Of a stretch of DNA of 64,000 bases, positions 35,855 to 46,100 are shown in pieces. The notes beneath the pieces are model-generated. The model saw only the letters and a list, made by a program, of their open reading frames with translations. It was not told the DNA's origin and made no database searches. The position numbers and the translations under genes are program-made. Source of the DNA: Aquiflexum lacus (GTDB taxonomy: Bacteria > Bacteroidota > Bacteroidia > Cytophagales > Cyclobacteriaceae). The stretch lies in assembly GCF_015476655.1 (NCBI RefSeq), contig NZ_JABFHF010000019.1:1-64000 (forward strand). Reading direction: 5' to 3'. How positions within the stretch are numbered: the first letter of the stretch is position 1; each line of letters starts with the position of its first letter.

Positions 35855-38800
35855 TTATGGATTGATTTTCAGAAAAACAGGTTTTCCATTGTTTCTGACA
35901 GCTATGAGGTGTGGGGTATCACCAATGTTGATGCGCTCCACTTTTCTAAATTCCCCCCAATAGTCAATGGCAGGAATACCAATAGGTAAATTTTCCCAAG
36001 TTCCATTCGACCATTTCAGCAAGGTCAGCGGTTGCGCCCCGTTTTTCCCCAAGTCATTTCTGAATCCATAAAAATTACCTACACCCAAAAGATACTGATT
36101 ACCATCTTTGCCTGTGAAAGATTTGAAATCTTTGATGGGAGCAAATTGGGCTTCTATAGGAAAGGGATCAAATTCAAAAGCACCACTTCCAGAATTCCTC
36201 AATACACCCGATCTCAATGTTGTCACTTGATATTTATTGGCCTGTTTCAATTGATTGTCATCAAATAGATCTTTCGGGGACTTTAATTTGGAGTAAGAAA
36301 CATAAGAGTCGTGTTTTCTTTTTAGTGCCGGTATCTGTTTGATCAAATCATCCCTGCTTGCGAATGGTACCAATTTCCCATCCATATAATGAAAAATCAG
36401 GGGGTCAGTCTGTCCATTTCCATCAAAATCATGATGGTATAACCATACAGGTTGGTCCTGACTTGCTTTCAGTTTGGAGTTCAATCCCAAGTTACCCAAG
36501 ACGATATCCTGAAGTCCATTGCCATCAACATCTATAACTGACATTCCGAAATACCAACCTGCCTGATCCAAACCTGAAATATTTAACCTTTCAAATTTTT
36601 GCTGGTCATTTAAGGAATATGCCATCACGGGCGTCCATTCTCCGGACAGCAACAGCTCCTTTTGACCATTACCGGTGATATCTGCCCAAAGGGCATTTTG
36701 GATCATACCCGGCCTCAATTCCTCTCCAAAGTAACTTTGAGTGGCATCTTGGAATTTACCATCTCCATCATTGAGCAGTAAATAACTTCTCGGAAGGGCA
36801 CCGTAATTTCCTGTAACCACCGATGCGCCAACAAAAATATCCGGATTCCCATCCCCATTGACATCATGCACTGCTACAGTTGAGGTATTCTCTCCAAAGG
36901 GAGGAAGTGAATTCATGGAAAAAACCAGATTTCCCTTTCCGTCATTCAAAAACAACCTATCGAAATTGTAAATCTCCCCTCTCCCATATTCATTTCCCCC
37001 ACTGCCAACATATAGATCCAAATAACCATCCTGATTGAAGTCTTCCATCACGGCGACAACATCTTCCGCTGTTTTCAATTGTTCAAAGAAGGGGTTTTCA
37101 ACTTTATAAAAACCACCATTCACTTCTTGAAAAAACAAAGCACTTGGCTGACCATTTGCGCCACCCAAATAGATATCATCCAACCCATCTCCATTGATAT
37201 CCCCGACAGCCAAAGCCGGTCCTTCTGTTCCATACCTTCTTGGCATCAGGTATTCCCTTCTAAATTCATCTATGATGGACCTTTCTTCATGCTCCCAATC
37301 CAAAGAAATATCAGCAATTTCCAATACAGACTCTATTTTTTGAATAGGTAGTCTACTTTCATTTCCTTGACCTTTTACAAGCAAATGTCTTTGGTCAAGA
37401 TCTAGATTTTGAAAGACCTCAATTTCTCTTGAATTCCATGATACAAAGACAGAGTCAATTTTTTCTGTATTTCCCAATCCAAAAGTCAAAGTGGTAGAAG
37501 TTCCGGACTGAAAGCCTCTAGAGGTACTCAAGGTTTGATAATAAGTCTCCCCATTTGCAAAAACCCATACTTGGGCACCTATTCCAAAAACATTTTTGAC
37601 ATCTGATCTGAGATCTACTTGAACAAACTGGTTAGAGGTCATTTCTGAGGAATTGTTTCTGTACACAAATGCTTCTTGGTCAGTATTGTTGACCACCAAG
37701 TCCAAATCCCCATCATTGTCCAGGTCCGCATAAGCAGACCCGTTGGAATAGGAAAGCTGATCCAATCCCCAAAGCTTGGAAGCGTTGGTAAACTTTAACC
37801 CGCCATCATTTTTGTATGTGAAGTTTGAAAGTTTGACAGTGGGTAACATGTCGATCTGTTGCTTCTCTTTTTCCTTATCGGTCAATCCCGGTGTGAGTTC
37901 CTGACTGTATTGGACAAAATCAAGGTCATTGGGTCTCTTGACAATGCCATTGGTCACATGGATATCCTTTTTGCCATCATTGTCCATGTCAAAAATCAAT
38001 GGTGACCAACTCCAGTCTGTAGCAAAGGTTTCTGTCAACAATCCGATTTCACTGAACCTCCCGTCACCCCTATTGAGTTGGAGGTGATTTCGCACATATT
38101 GATCTCCATATCCCAATTTCTGTTTGATATCATATACCTCCTGCTTGTCTTCACCGAGTGATTTCATCCATATCCCCGGGTCTTCCGGTAACATGTCTGT
38201 GGTGAAAATATCAGGTAGTCCGTCATTGTTGATATCTGCAATGTCATTGCCCATGCTGTACCGGCTGGTGTTTTCAATGAAATCCTTCAGGGATTCTTTA
38301 AATGTACCATCAGCTTGGTTGATATACAGGTAATCATCTTCCGTGAAATCATTGGACACATAAATATCCAGCCAACCATCGCCATTCACGTCCGCAACGC
38401 CAACACCCAACCCAAAACCCAAACTGCTGGATAAGATTCCTGCTTCATCGGTTACTTCAATCATCCTTTCTTCTCCTTCCGTGATGAGGCTTTTGTACAA
38501 TTTATCCCCACCTTTTTCGTCCTGATTGGTGAATTTGGTATCGGCATGGGAAAAGACTTCTGGTTTTTTGATCGAATGGTTTAAGAGGTAAAGGTCTAAA
38601 TCTCCGTCTTGGTCATAGTCAAAAAACACGGCATGTGTGGAGAAGCCAATAAAATCAATCCCGTATTCTTCAGCCTTTTCACTGAATGTCAGGTCACCAT
38701 TGTTGATGTATAATTTGTTCTTTCCGGAGATACCTTTGTAATCCCCTACTTGGCAAACATAAATATCCAACAAGCCGTCCCCATTCATATCCACCATCGT

Positions 38801-39217
38801 GACACCTGTAGACCAGCCTCCATCACCGGTAACTTTGGCAGCAACGGTAATATCTTCAAACCGGAAATCCCCTTTGTTCAAATAGAGTTTGTTTTCTCCC
38901 TGATTGGAGGTGAAATAGATATCCACCAATCCATCGTTATTGATATCGCCCAAAGCCACACCACCTCCATTATAAAAATACAGGTATTCCAGAATATTCA
39001 TTTCTTCCGTAGAAGTCAGGTCATTCCTGAAATCAATACCGGTTTGATCGGAGGGCAGAAGGGTGAAAAGAGTTTCTTCTTGGGGTTTGGAGCAATAGAT
39101 TAGATTAAAAATTAAGAATGAAAGCAGTCCAATTCCAACAAATTCCGAAAATTTGCTATTTAGTTTCTCATTTAACTCAGCTTTGCGTCTTTGCGCCTTT
39201 GTGGGAAAATTCTTCAT
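35855..39217 (-). CDS. FG-GAP/VCBS plus ASPIC/UnbV lipoprotein (paralogue C)
   Basis: About 1120 residues. It holds two sets of FG-GAP/VCBS blades with calcium loops of the form DxNxDGxxD (DINNDGLVDIY, DMNGDGLLDIY, DYDQDGDLDLY and many more), separated by an ASPIC/UnbV domain (GIGAQVWVFANGE, then SRGFQSGTSTTLTFGLG). The start is fixed by an ATGA overlap with the upstream paralogue's stop. That start lies inside a dispersed repeat, so the first 15 or so residues (MKNFPTKAQRRKAEL) are repeat-derived. They precede a hydrophobic stretch ending LIYC, a likely lipobox. A large surface lipoprotein of unknown ligand. Confidence 0.9.
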   Translation of the reverse strand: MKNFPTKAQRRKAELNEKLNSKFSEFVGIGLLSFLIFNLIYCSKPQEETLFTLLPSDQTGIDFRNDLTSTEEMNILEYLYFYNGGGVALGDINNDGLVDIYFTSNQGENKLYLNKGDFRFEDITVAAKVTGDGGWSTGVTMVDMNGDGLLDIYVCQVGDYKGISGKNKLYINNGDLTFSEKAEEYGIDFIGFSTHAVFFDYDQDGDLDLYLLNHSIKKPEVFSHADTKFTNQDEKGGDKLYKSLITEGEERMIEVTDEAGILSSSLGFGLGVGVADVNGDGWLDIYVSNDFTEDDYLYINQADGTFKESLKDFIENTSRYSMGNDIADINNDGLPDIFTTDMLPEDPGIWMKSLGEDKQEVYDIKQKLGYGDQYVRNHLQLNRGDGRFSEIGLLTETFATDWSWSPLIFDMDNDGKKDIHVTNGIVKRPNDLDFVQYSQELTPGLTDKEKEKQQIDMLPTVKLSNFTYKNDGGLKFTNASKLWGLDQLSYSNGSAYADLDNDGDLDLVVNNTDQEAFVYRNNSSEMTSNQFVQVDLRSDVKNVFGIGAQVWVFANGETYYQTLSTSRGFQSGTSTTLTFGLGNTEKIDSVFVSWNSREIEVFQNLDLDQRHLLVKGQGNESRLPIQKIESVLEIADISLDWEHEERSIIDEFRREYLMPRRYGTEGPALAVGDINGDGLDDIYLGGANGQPSALFFQEVNGGFYKVENPFFEQLKTAEDVVAVMEDFNQDGYLDLYVGSGGNEYGRGEIYNFDRLFLNDGKGNLVFSMNSLPPFGENTSTVAVHDVNGDGNPDIFVGASVVTGNYGALPRSYLLLNDGDGKFQDATQSYFGEELRPGMIQNALWADITGNGQKELLLSGEWTPVMAYSLNDQQKFERLNISGLDQAGWYFGMSVIDVDGNGLQDIVLGNLGLNSKLKASQDQPVWLYHHDFDGNGQTDPLIFHYMDGKLVPFASRDDLIKQIPALKRKHDSYVSYSKLKSPKDLFDDNQLKQANKYQVTTLRSGVLRNSGSGAFEFDPFPIEAQFAPIKDFKSFTGKDGNQYLLGVGNFYGFRNDLGKNGAQPLTLLKWSNGTWENLPIGIPAIDYWGEFRKVERINIGDTPHLIAVRNNGKPVFLKINP
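39181..39205 (-). repeat. Dispersed CTTTGCG-type repeat inside a gene start
   Basis: CTTTGCGTCTTTGCG followed by CCTTTGTGGG, the same family as 1990-2007 and 54997-55017. Here its reverse complement encodes the FPTKAQRRKA residues at the N-terminus of the FG-GAP paralogue that begins at 39217. Confidence 0.75.
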
Positions 39218-42200
39218 TTCTTTATCTCCCAAAACTCCACATTTTCTCCATTTTTAACCACCATCAGGATTTTTTGTCCTTCTCTATCAATGACATGGAG
39301 GTCTCGGATATCACCGTTCAGCTTTAGACCATGGTCTCTGTTGTGCCAATATTCGAATGTTCCATCCCCTTTTCCCAAAAGCACCTCACCATATGATCCA
39401 TCATATTGTCCTACTTCCGGCTTTGCTCCTTTGAGATTACCACCCATTATCAGGTCTTCAATGCCATCTCCATTGAGGTCCGTGACCACAATACTATACA
39501 TCCATGACCTTTGGGACATTCTTGGTAATTCGATAGGCTTAAATCTACCGCTGCCTTCATTGAGCAATACCGTTGAAACCAAATTGTTTACTTCCTGAAT
39601 AACAGCCTTTTCAAGTTCGGCAGGACTGAAGATATCCTCCATGGTTTGGTTATTGTAGGCACTGTATTTTAAATAACGTTTCTTGATTGAGGGCAACTGT
39701 GCTTCCAATTGATGTTTCAATGTGAAAGGAACATGCTTATCCCCTACCTTTTGTACAAAGACATGCTCAACCGATCCATTTTGATCAAAATCATTGACAA
39801 ACATTTTGATGGGCTTTTCAATGGATGCCTTAAACCTTGTATTCAACCCATGATTGCCCAATATAAAATCGGGTTTACCATCCCCATTGAAATCACCTAC
39901 AGCAATAGACTGATACCATCCTTTCAATTCTTCCATCTCGGACATGGCTATCTTTTCAAGCTTTCCACCTGTATTTCTGAGAAAGGTCGGTGCCATCCAT
40001 TCACCTACCAAAACAATGTCTTCTTTACCATCTCCATCATAATCCACCACAGCTGCATCCGTCACCAAACCGATTTCCTTTAATTCCGGGGCATATTGGG
40101 AGGTCCCATCTGTAAAGTTTCCTTGGCCGTCATTGATCAAAACGAAACTGTTTGCATTTACACCATATAAAAAAGGAATAACCCTGGAGCCTACAAAAAT
40201 ATCCAAGGCTCCGTCTCGGTTGATATCCAAGATTTTCACCACAGAGGTACTGTTTCGAAAACTTACCAAACCTGAATTCTCGGCTTTGGTGAAATTACCC
40301 TTGCCATCGTTGAAGTAAAGTCTATCTGCCAGGTCCAAAGCACCAAATCCTGATTCATTTCCACCCGAGGTGACAAATAGATCCAAATGACCATCACCAT
40401 TGGCATCAAAAAACACCGCATCAGTATCTTCGGAGATTTTGTCAGCTTCAAATACACTTTGGGAAGAAGCTTGGTAATTGCCGTTTCTACTCTGAATAAA
40501 TAATTGCCCTGCAAAGCCTTTGGCCCCTCCAATATAAACATCTTCCAAACCATCACCATTGACATCTCCAAAAGCTGCCTTTGGCCCTTCGGTTGACAGC
40601 ATGTGATACGTCAACCGATCTCTATCAAAATCAACCATGGTATTTTCCTGATGACGGTATTCCAGCAGTGGTTTGATTTTGGTGAATGTAGGTGCTGGTA
40701 AATTTGGAAAAAATTCAAAATCAGCTGGGGAGTCACCTGCCTCAGCCCAATTCAAAGTCAACATCTGATCGGGGGGCACATCTGTAAGAACGCTTAACTG
40801 ACCATCAGGCCACCTTACCTGGACCTGATCGACTTTTTCAATATTCCCCAATCCGAAGTTGAGTCTGGAGTCCACAGAAGACTGAAATCCCCTATTGGGC
40901 ATATTTTCCTGATAGAATATCTGATCGCCTACTAACAATCTCACTTGTGTGCCAATAGCGGAAGTGTTATTACCCTTGCCTATCAATTCTATCTTCAAGA
41001 AACGGTTTTCAGGATGGAATTCCCTGCTGCGGTTTTTGAAAATCAAAACCTCTTTGTTGACATTGTTGACGACAAGGTCCAAAGCACCGTCATTATTAAG
41101 GTCTCCATAAGCGGAACCATTGGAATGGATGGGGTCACCCATCCCCCATTCGTGGACCACGTTTTCAAACACCAGGTCCCCTTTGTTCTTATAGGCATAA
41201 TTAGAAACCGGATTGATGGGCATCGGGTCAATCAATGCCTTGTAATTGACGCCACTTTGGGAAATGATCTTCTTTTTGGTCTCATCATTGTCAATGAAAT
41301 TCAGATAATCCAGATCAGTGAGGTCTTGGTAAATACCATTGGCCACAAAAATATCTTTCAGACCATCATTGTCCATATCAAACATCAAAGCCGCCCAACT
41401 CCAATCCGTCGCCTCAACATTGGCCAAACGACCCATATCGCTGAAGGTACCATCTCCGTTGTTGACATGGAGCATGTTGCGGGTATATTGGTAGTGGTAT
41501 CCATGTTCCACATTGAACTGAAACTTGTCCCAACTTTCGAAAGTGGTGATCTGCTTGAGCCTCTCGGATGGTTCAGGAAGCATTTCAGTCACAAAAATAT
41601 CCAAGTGCCCATTGTTGTTGATATCCGCTATATCCGCCCCCATGGATGCTGCGGACGTTGATCTCATATAATCAGTCAGGCTTTCGCTAAATGTTCCGTC
41701 CTGATTGTTGATGTATAGGTAATCCCTTTCGAAGAAATCATTGGAAATAAAAATATCCATCCAACCATCCTGATTGACATCTCCTACTGTAATTCCAAGA
41801 CCGAAGCCAATGACACTTCCATAAATCCCGGCTTCCTCAGAAATATCGGTAAACTTATCACCGTCATTTCTGAAAAACTTATCACCGCCAACCGGATCTC
41901 TTTTAGGCCTTTCATTCTGCATTTTGTTGAAACTGCCAATGGCCTGATAACTGTTGTTGAGTAGGTACACATCTAGGTCTCCGTCATTGTCAAAATCAAA
42001 AAAAACAGCATGCGTGGAATATCCTTCGTCGGCTAGACCATAGGCTTCTGCCATTTCGGTAAATGTCCCATCACCGTTATTAATGAAAAGTTCGTTCTGT
42101 TTGTTGTCACCTTGGATATCACCGGAATTACAGACATAGATATCCAACAGCCCATCACCATTAACATCTGCCATGGCTACTCCTGTACTCCATGCACGGG

Positions 42201-42540
42201 TTCCCGCGACTCCTGCTTCTTCGGTTACATCTCTGAATTTGAAATCACCCTCATTGATATATAACTTGTTTTTACCAAGGTTTGCAGTCAGGTACATATC
42301 CAAAAGTCCGTCATTATTGACATCCCCCAATGCTACGCCCCCACCATTATAGTAATTTCTATACGTGAAGATATTGAAGCTCTCGTCAAATTGGAGGTCG
42401 TTTCTAAAAGTCACTCCTGATTCAGCAGATGAGACTATCTGAAATAAAGTATCCTTTTTCTCAATTTCTTTTTGCTGACAGGATACCAACAAAACTGAAC
42501 CAAGGAGGAAAATTAATAGACTTATGCTAAGCTTCATCAT
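39214..42540 (-). CDS. FG-GAP/VCBS plus ASPIC/UnbV lipoprotein (paralogue B)
   Basis: A protein of 1108 residues with a clean lipoprotein signal (LLVSC, about Cys21). It has the same plan as its neighbours: N-terminal FG-GAP blades (VALGDVNNDGLLDMYLTANL), a middle ASPIC/UnbV domain (SAIGTQVRLLVGDQIFYQ, then FGLGNIEKVDQVQVRWPDG), then a second set of FG-GAP blades (AAFGDVNGDGLEDVYIGGA). The calcium loops are complete, which suggests a functional propeller. It overlaps the small lipoprotein gene upstream by 14 nt (or 11 nt from the second ATG) and paralogue C downstream by 4 nt, so the set is translationally coupled. Confidence 0.92.
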   Translation of the reverse strand: MMKLSISLLIFLLGSVLLVSCQQKEIEKKDTLFQIVSSAESGVTFRNDLQFDESFNIFTYRNYYNGGGVALGDVNNDGLLDMYLTANLGKNKLYINEGDFKFRDVTEEAGVAGTRAWSTGVAMADVNGDGLLDIYVCNSGDIQGDNKQNELFINNGDGTFTEMAEAYGLADEGYSTHAVFFDFDNDGDLDVYLLNNSYQAIGSFNKMQNERPKRDPVGGDKFFRNDGDKFTDISEEAGIYGSVIGFGLGITVGDVNQDGWMDIFISNDFFERDYLYINNQDGTFSESLTDYMRSTSAASMGADIADINNNGHLDIFVTEMLPEPSERLKQITTFESWDKFQFNVEHGYHYQYTRNMLHVNNGDGTFSDMGRLANVEATDWSWAALMFDMDNDGLKDIFVANGIYQDLTDLDYLNFIDNDETKKKIISQSGVNYKALIDPMPINPVSNYAYKNKGDLVFENVVHEWGMGDPIHSNGSAYGDLNNDGALDLVVNNVNKEVLIFKNRSREFHPENRFLKIELIGKGNNTSAIGTQVRLLVGDQIFYQENMPNRGFQSSVDSRLNFGLGNIEKVDQVQVRWPDGQLSVLTDVPPDQMLTLNWAEAGDSPADFEFFPNLPAPTFTKIKPLLEYRHQENTMVDFDRDRLTYHMLSTEGPKAAFGDVNGDGLEDVYIGGAKGFAGQLFIQSRNGNYQASSQSVFEADKISEDTDAVFFDANGDGHLDLFVTSGGNESGFGALDLADRLYFNDGKGNFTKAENSGLVSFRNSTSVVKILDINRDGALDIFVGSRVIPFLYGVNANSFVLINDGQGNFTDGTSQYAPELKEIGLVTDAAVVDYDGDGKEDIVLVGEWMAPTFLRNTGGKLEKIAMSEMEELKGWYQSIAVGDFNGDGKPDFILGNHGLNTRFKASIEKPIKMFVNDFDQNGSVEHVFVQKVGDKHVPFTLKHQLEAQLPSIKKRYLKYSAYNNQTMEDIFSPAELEKAVIQEVNNLVSTVLLNEGSGRFKPIELPRMSQRSWMYSIVVTDLNGDGIEDLIMGGNLKGAKPEVGQYDGSYGEVLLGKGDGTFEYWHNRDHGLKLNGDIRDLHVIDREGQKILMVVKNGENVEFWEIKK

Positions 42541-43111
42541 TTTGTTCGATCATATCTTTTAGGTCTTTGATCCGTAAATCAAGGATTTCAACCCTTACTG
42601 TTTTAATATCTTTTTTGAATACCCTGACATGTCTGTTACCATCTATTTTTACTTGAGCAGTTACAGTTTTAGCTTTGTTGCTGACTGGAAAAAATCCTGT
42701 ACCAAACCAATTCTCCAACAATCCTACAGTATCTTCCATTAGCTTATCATTGGAGTAGGCATCATTGGTCGGAAACCAATCTGTGTAGGTCAGTTCAATG
42801 GGCATATAATACAACTTGTTTTCTTCAAATTTAGGATAGAAATGCATATTTACTTTCTTTCCCGAGGGTAGTTCAGGATGATATAAAATCTGCAAATAGT
42901 GCGCTCCATTGGTCAGTATTCCATTTTTGTTATGTTCCCAACAGGTTCCATAAAAGGTTTTTCTATCCATTCCAAACTGGATATCCAGAAAAAGATCTTC
43001 AAATACCTTTCCCGAGGCCAATTCCGTTTCTTTCACTTTGTCATATTCCGTTTGAGGCTGACAAGCTAATGCAACACAGAGGAAAATTATAAAATATTGT
43101 ATTTTAGGCAT
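42527..43111 (-). CDS. Small lipoprotein of unknown function
   Basis: A protein of 194 residues; the signal peptide ends in VALAC (lipobox). I do not recognise the family. The mature part has an aromatic-rich centre (NMHFYPKFEENKLYYMPIEL) and a basic, helical C-terminus (LRIKDLKDMIEQ). It is placed between two giant FG-GAP paralogues and overlaps the next one by 14 nt, so it is likely a dedicated partner of that system. Confidence 0.8.
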   Translation of the reverse strand: MPKIQYFIIFLCVALACQPQTEYDKVKETELASGKVFEDLFLDIQFGMDRKTFYGTCWEHNKNGILTNGAHYLQILYHPELPSGKKVNMHFYPKFEENKLYYMPIELTYTDWFPTNDAYSNDKLMEDTVGLLENWFGTGFFPVSNKAKTVTAQVKIDGNRHVRVFKKDIKTVRVEILDLRIKDLKDMIEQNDEA

Positions 43112-43197
43112 TGTTTATTTTAATTTCAGCCAATTTTTTGTACCAATAAGCTTAATAGTTGAAACTTCAAAGTGCATGGACTTAAATTGATTTGGCT

Positions 43198-46100
43198 TCA
43201 TTTCTTTTCATCAATTTCAAACAAAGCTGGTTCTTTGTCATTTCTCCCCACTACAATTTGATTTCCTTTATTTGTCTTTACAATTTTAATACTTCTGACT
43301 TCTCCTCTGACAAAGAACCCTGATTCCTTTGCAGATAACACATCAAACCCTCCTTTTGTATTGGATACCAAATGCCATCCAAAACTACCCATGTTTATTC
43401 CCAATTCGGGCTTTATTTTACTTTGATTTCCTCCAAACAACATATGTAGCTTTCCTGATTCATCTTTGAATGAATGAATGGCATAAACCGGGCTGTGCTG
43501 GAGTTCGTTAGGTAATTGAGACTTGGCAAAAGTACCATTTCCTTGATTGATATACAGACTTGTTTCCAAAGTATGTACGTTCAAAATCAAATTTCTTTTC
43601 AGTATTTCATCAAGAAATAAATCTGATAGCTTTTTATCCTTATAATCATCATAAGTCAACAACTGTTTTCTCAATCCGGGCAATTGTTTGAGAAGTGTAG
43701 ATTTCAAAACCAAAGGATAAGCATGGTCACCCTCATAAATGGTCATAATCTGCTCAATGCTCCCATTCTGGTCAAAATCATTGACATGCAATTGAAGTGG
43801 TCTTTTATCAGTAGCAAACAAACGGGTATTTAATCCCATATTTCCTGCCAGTATATCCGGAAATCCATCACCATTGACATCTGTGACATGAAGTGTATTC
43901 CAAAGGCCGCCCGTATTTTCAAAGCCAAATGAAGCAGAAACATCTGAATATTTACCTTCAAAAAATTTAAATACTTTGATACCCATCCAATCCCCCAATA
44001 GCACAATCTCTTCCTTCCCATCCCCATCAAGATCACCTATCCAAGATTCTCTAGTCATTCCCAAATCTTTGAAGCCGGGCGCTAGTTGAGATGTCTTGTC
44101 TACAAAAACTGCATCTCCCTGATTTTCAAAAATCCGAATATCAGTGGGTATTCCATAAGCAAAAGGAATTGTCCTAGTCCCAACCAATAGGTCTAAATTA
44201 CCATCACCGTTGTGGTCAAAAGCCCGGACAAAAGAAGAACTTTCGAACCTAACTGGGATTGTATTTTCTGATTTTTTGAATTTTCCTTTTCCATCATTGA
44301 GATAAAGTCTGTCCTGGTAGTTTGTGTTTTTATTACCAAACTCAAGACTGCCACTCAATGCATATAAATCCAAATCCCCATCTCCATCTGCATCAAAAAA
44401 CAAACCTCCAATATCTTCAGACAACTGTTCGCCATCAAAAGATTGGGACTTTTGAAATGAACCATCCATTCTTTGCGTCCAAACAGAAGAAGCTTGACCC
44501 CTAGCCCCCGGTAAAAACAGGTCATCCAAACCATCGCCGTTCACATCTCCTACCTCAATCACAGGACCCTCATTGGAAGCCATGTGGAAACGCAGCCTAT
44601 CCCTGTCAAAATCAACAAAATCACTTTCCTCATGTTTCCATGAAATTAAGTCTTGAAGCTCAGTGAAATATTTTTTCCCGATTTCCTTTTCTCTTTTCCA
44701 TTCCAAACCAACTGAAGCGGGATCAAGTTGAATTAGCTGATCCACATCCACATCCTGAAGTTTGGTCGTTTTGCCATTTGGCCATAAAACCAAAATTGAA
44801 TCCAATTTACTGATTTCGCCCAAACCAAAATGCAGCTTATGATCCACCGAAGACATATAACCCTTAACAGGATTGTGTTCGGCGAAAAACAGTTGATCAC
44901 CTGCATACAAGGTGACCTGGGTCCCAAACTGCCCTTTCAGGTCAAACTGCAAAAAATGGTAGCCATTGATTTCACGGCTATTGTTTTTGAATATAAAAAC
45001 CTCCCCCTTCAGGTTGTTGACAACTAGGTCCAAATCTCCGTCATTATCCAAATCGGCGTAAGCCGCACCGGTAGAGAAAGTCAACTGTTCCATACCCATT
45101 TGTGCAGCAATATTTTCAAACTTAAAATCACCCAGATTTTTAAACAGAAAATTCTGCTGGGGCACAGAAGGAAATTCATCGATCATTTTGGTCAGCAAAA
45201 CACTGTCCTTACGGAATTGGGCAATCAGATTCTGATTGTTGACATAATAATCCACATAGTCAAAATCTGTCAAATCCTTGACGATTCCGTTTGCCACAAA
45301 AATGTCCTTTAATCCATCATTGTCAGCATCGAAGATCAATGCTCCCCAACTCCAATCGGTGGCATGAACACCCGACTGCCTTGCAACATCAACAAAATAA
45401 ACCTGATCTGAATTAGGCTGAAAACCCAAATTTCTTTGCAAAGTATTTCTTGTAAATTGATGAAAATATCCGGTATTGACATTCGCCTGGTATTTATCCC
45501 ATTCTTCAAAAGGTGTTTTGGTTTTGACCCTTTCCAATGTAGCAGGTAACATTTCTGTCACAAAAATATCCTGCCAACCATTGTTGTTGAGATCAGCAAT
45601 GTCTGCGCCCATAGAGCCCATGCTGATTTCATTCAACATGTTCTCCAGAGATTCTGTGAAGGTCCCGTCTCCATTATTGATGTAGAGGTAATCTTTTTCA
45701 AAAAAATCATTGGATACATATAGGTCAGGCCAACCATCCTTATTGATATCTGCGACTGTTACACCCAAACCATATCCGATCGCCGAACCATATATACCTG
45801 CGGCTTCACTGATATCCACAAACATTCCATCGTCATTTCTGTAAAGTTTATTTCCTCCAAATGGATCTCTGACATCTCTTTGTCCTGTTCTCAGGTCATT
45901 GATACCCACCGACCTTGCTGAATTATTGAGCAGATACATATCCAAGTCACCATCCTTGTCAAAATCAAAAAAGACCGCATGCTGAGAAAGTCCCTCATCT
46001 GCAATCCCATATTCCTTTGCCATTTCGGTAAAAGTCAGGTCGCCGTTGTTGATGAAAAGTTCATTATACCTTTGTTCACCTCCCAATGGACCGGATTTAC

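Noticed and set aside
40945-41661. A 238-codon open frame opposite FG-GAP paralogue B
   Set aside because: A mirror of the repeated calcium loops; no signal peptide or domain.
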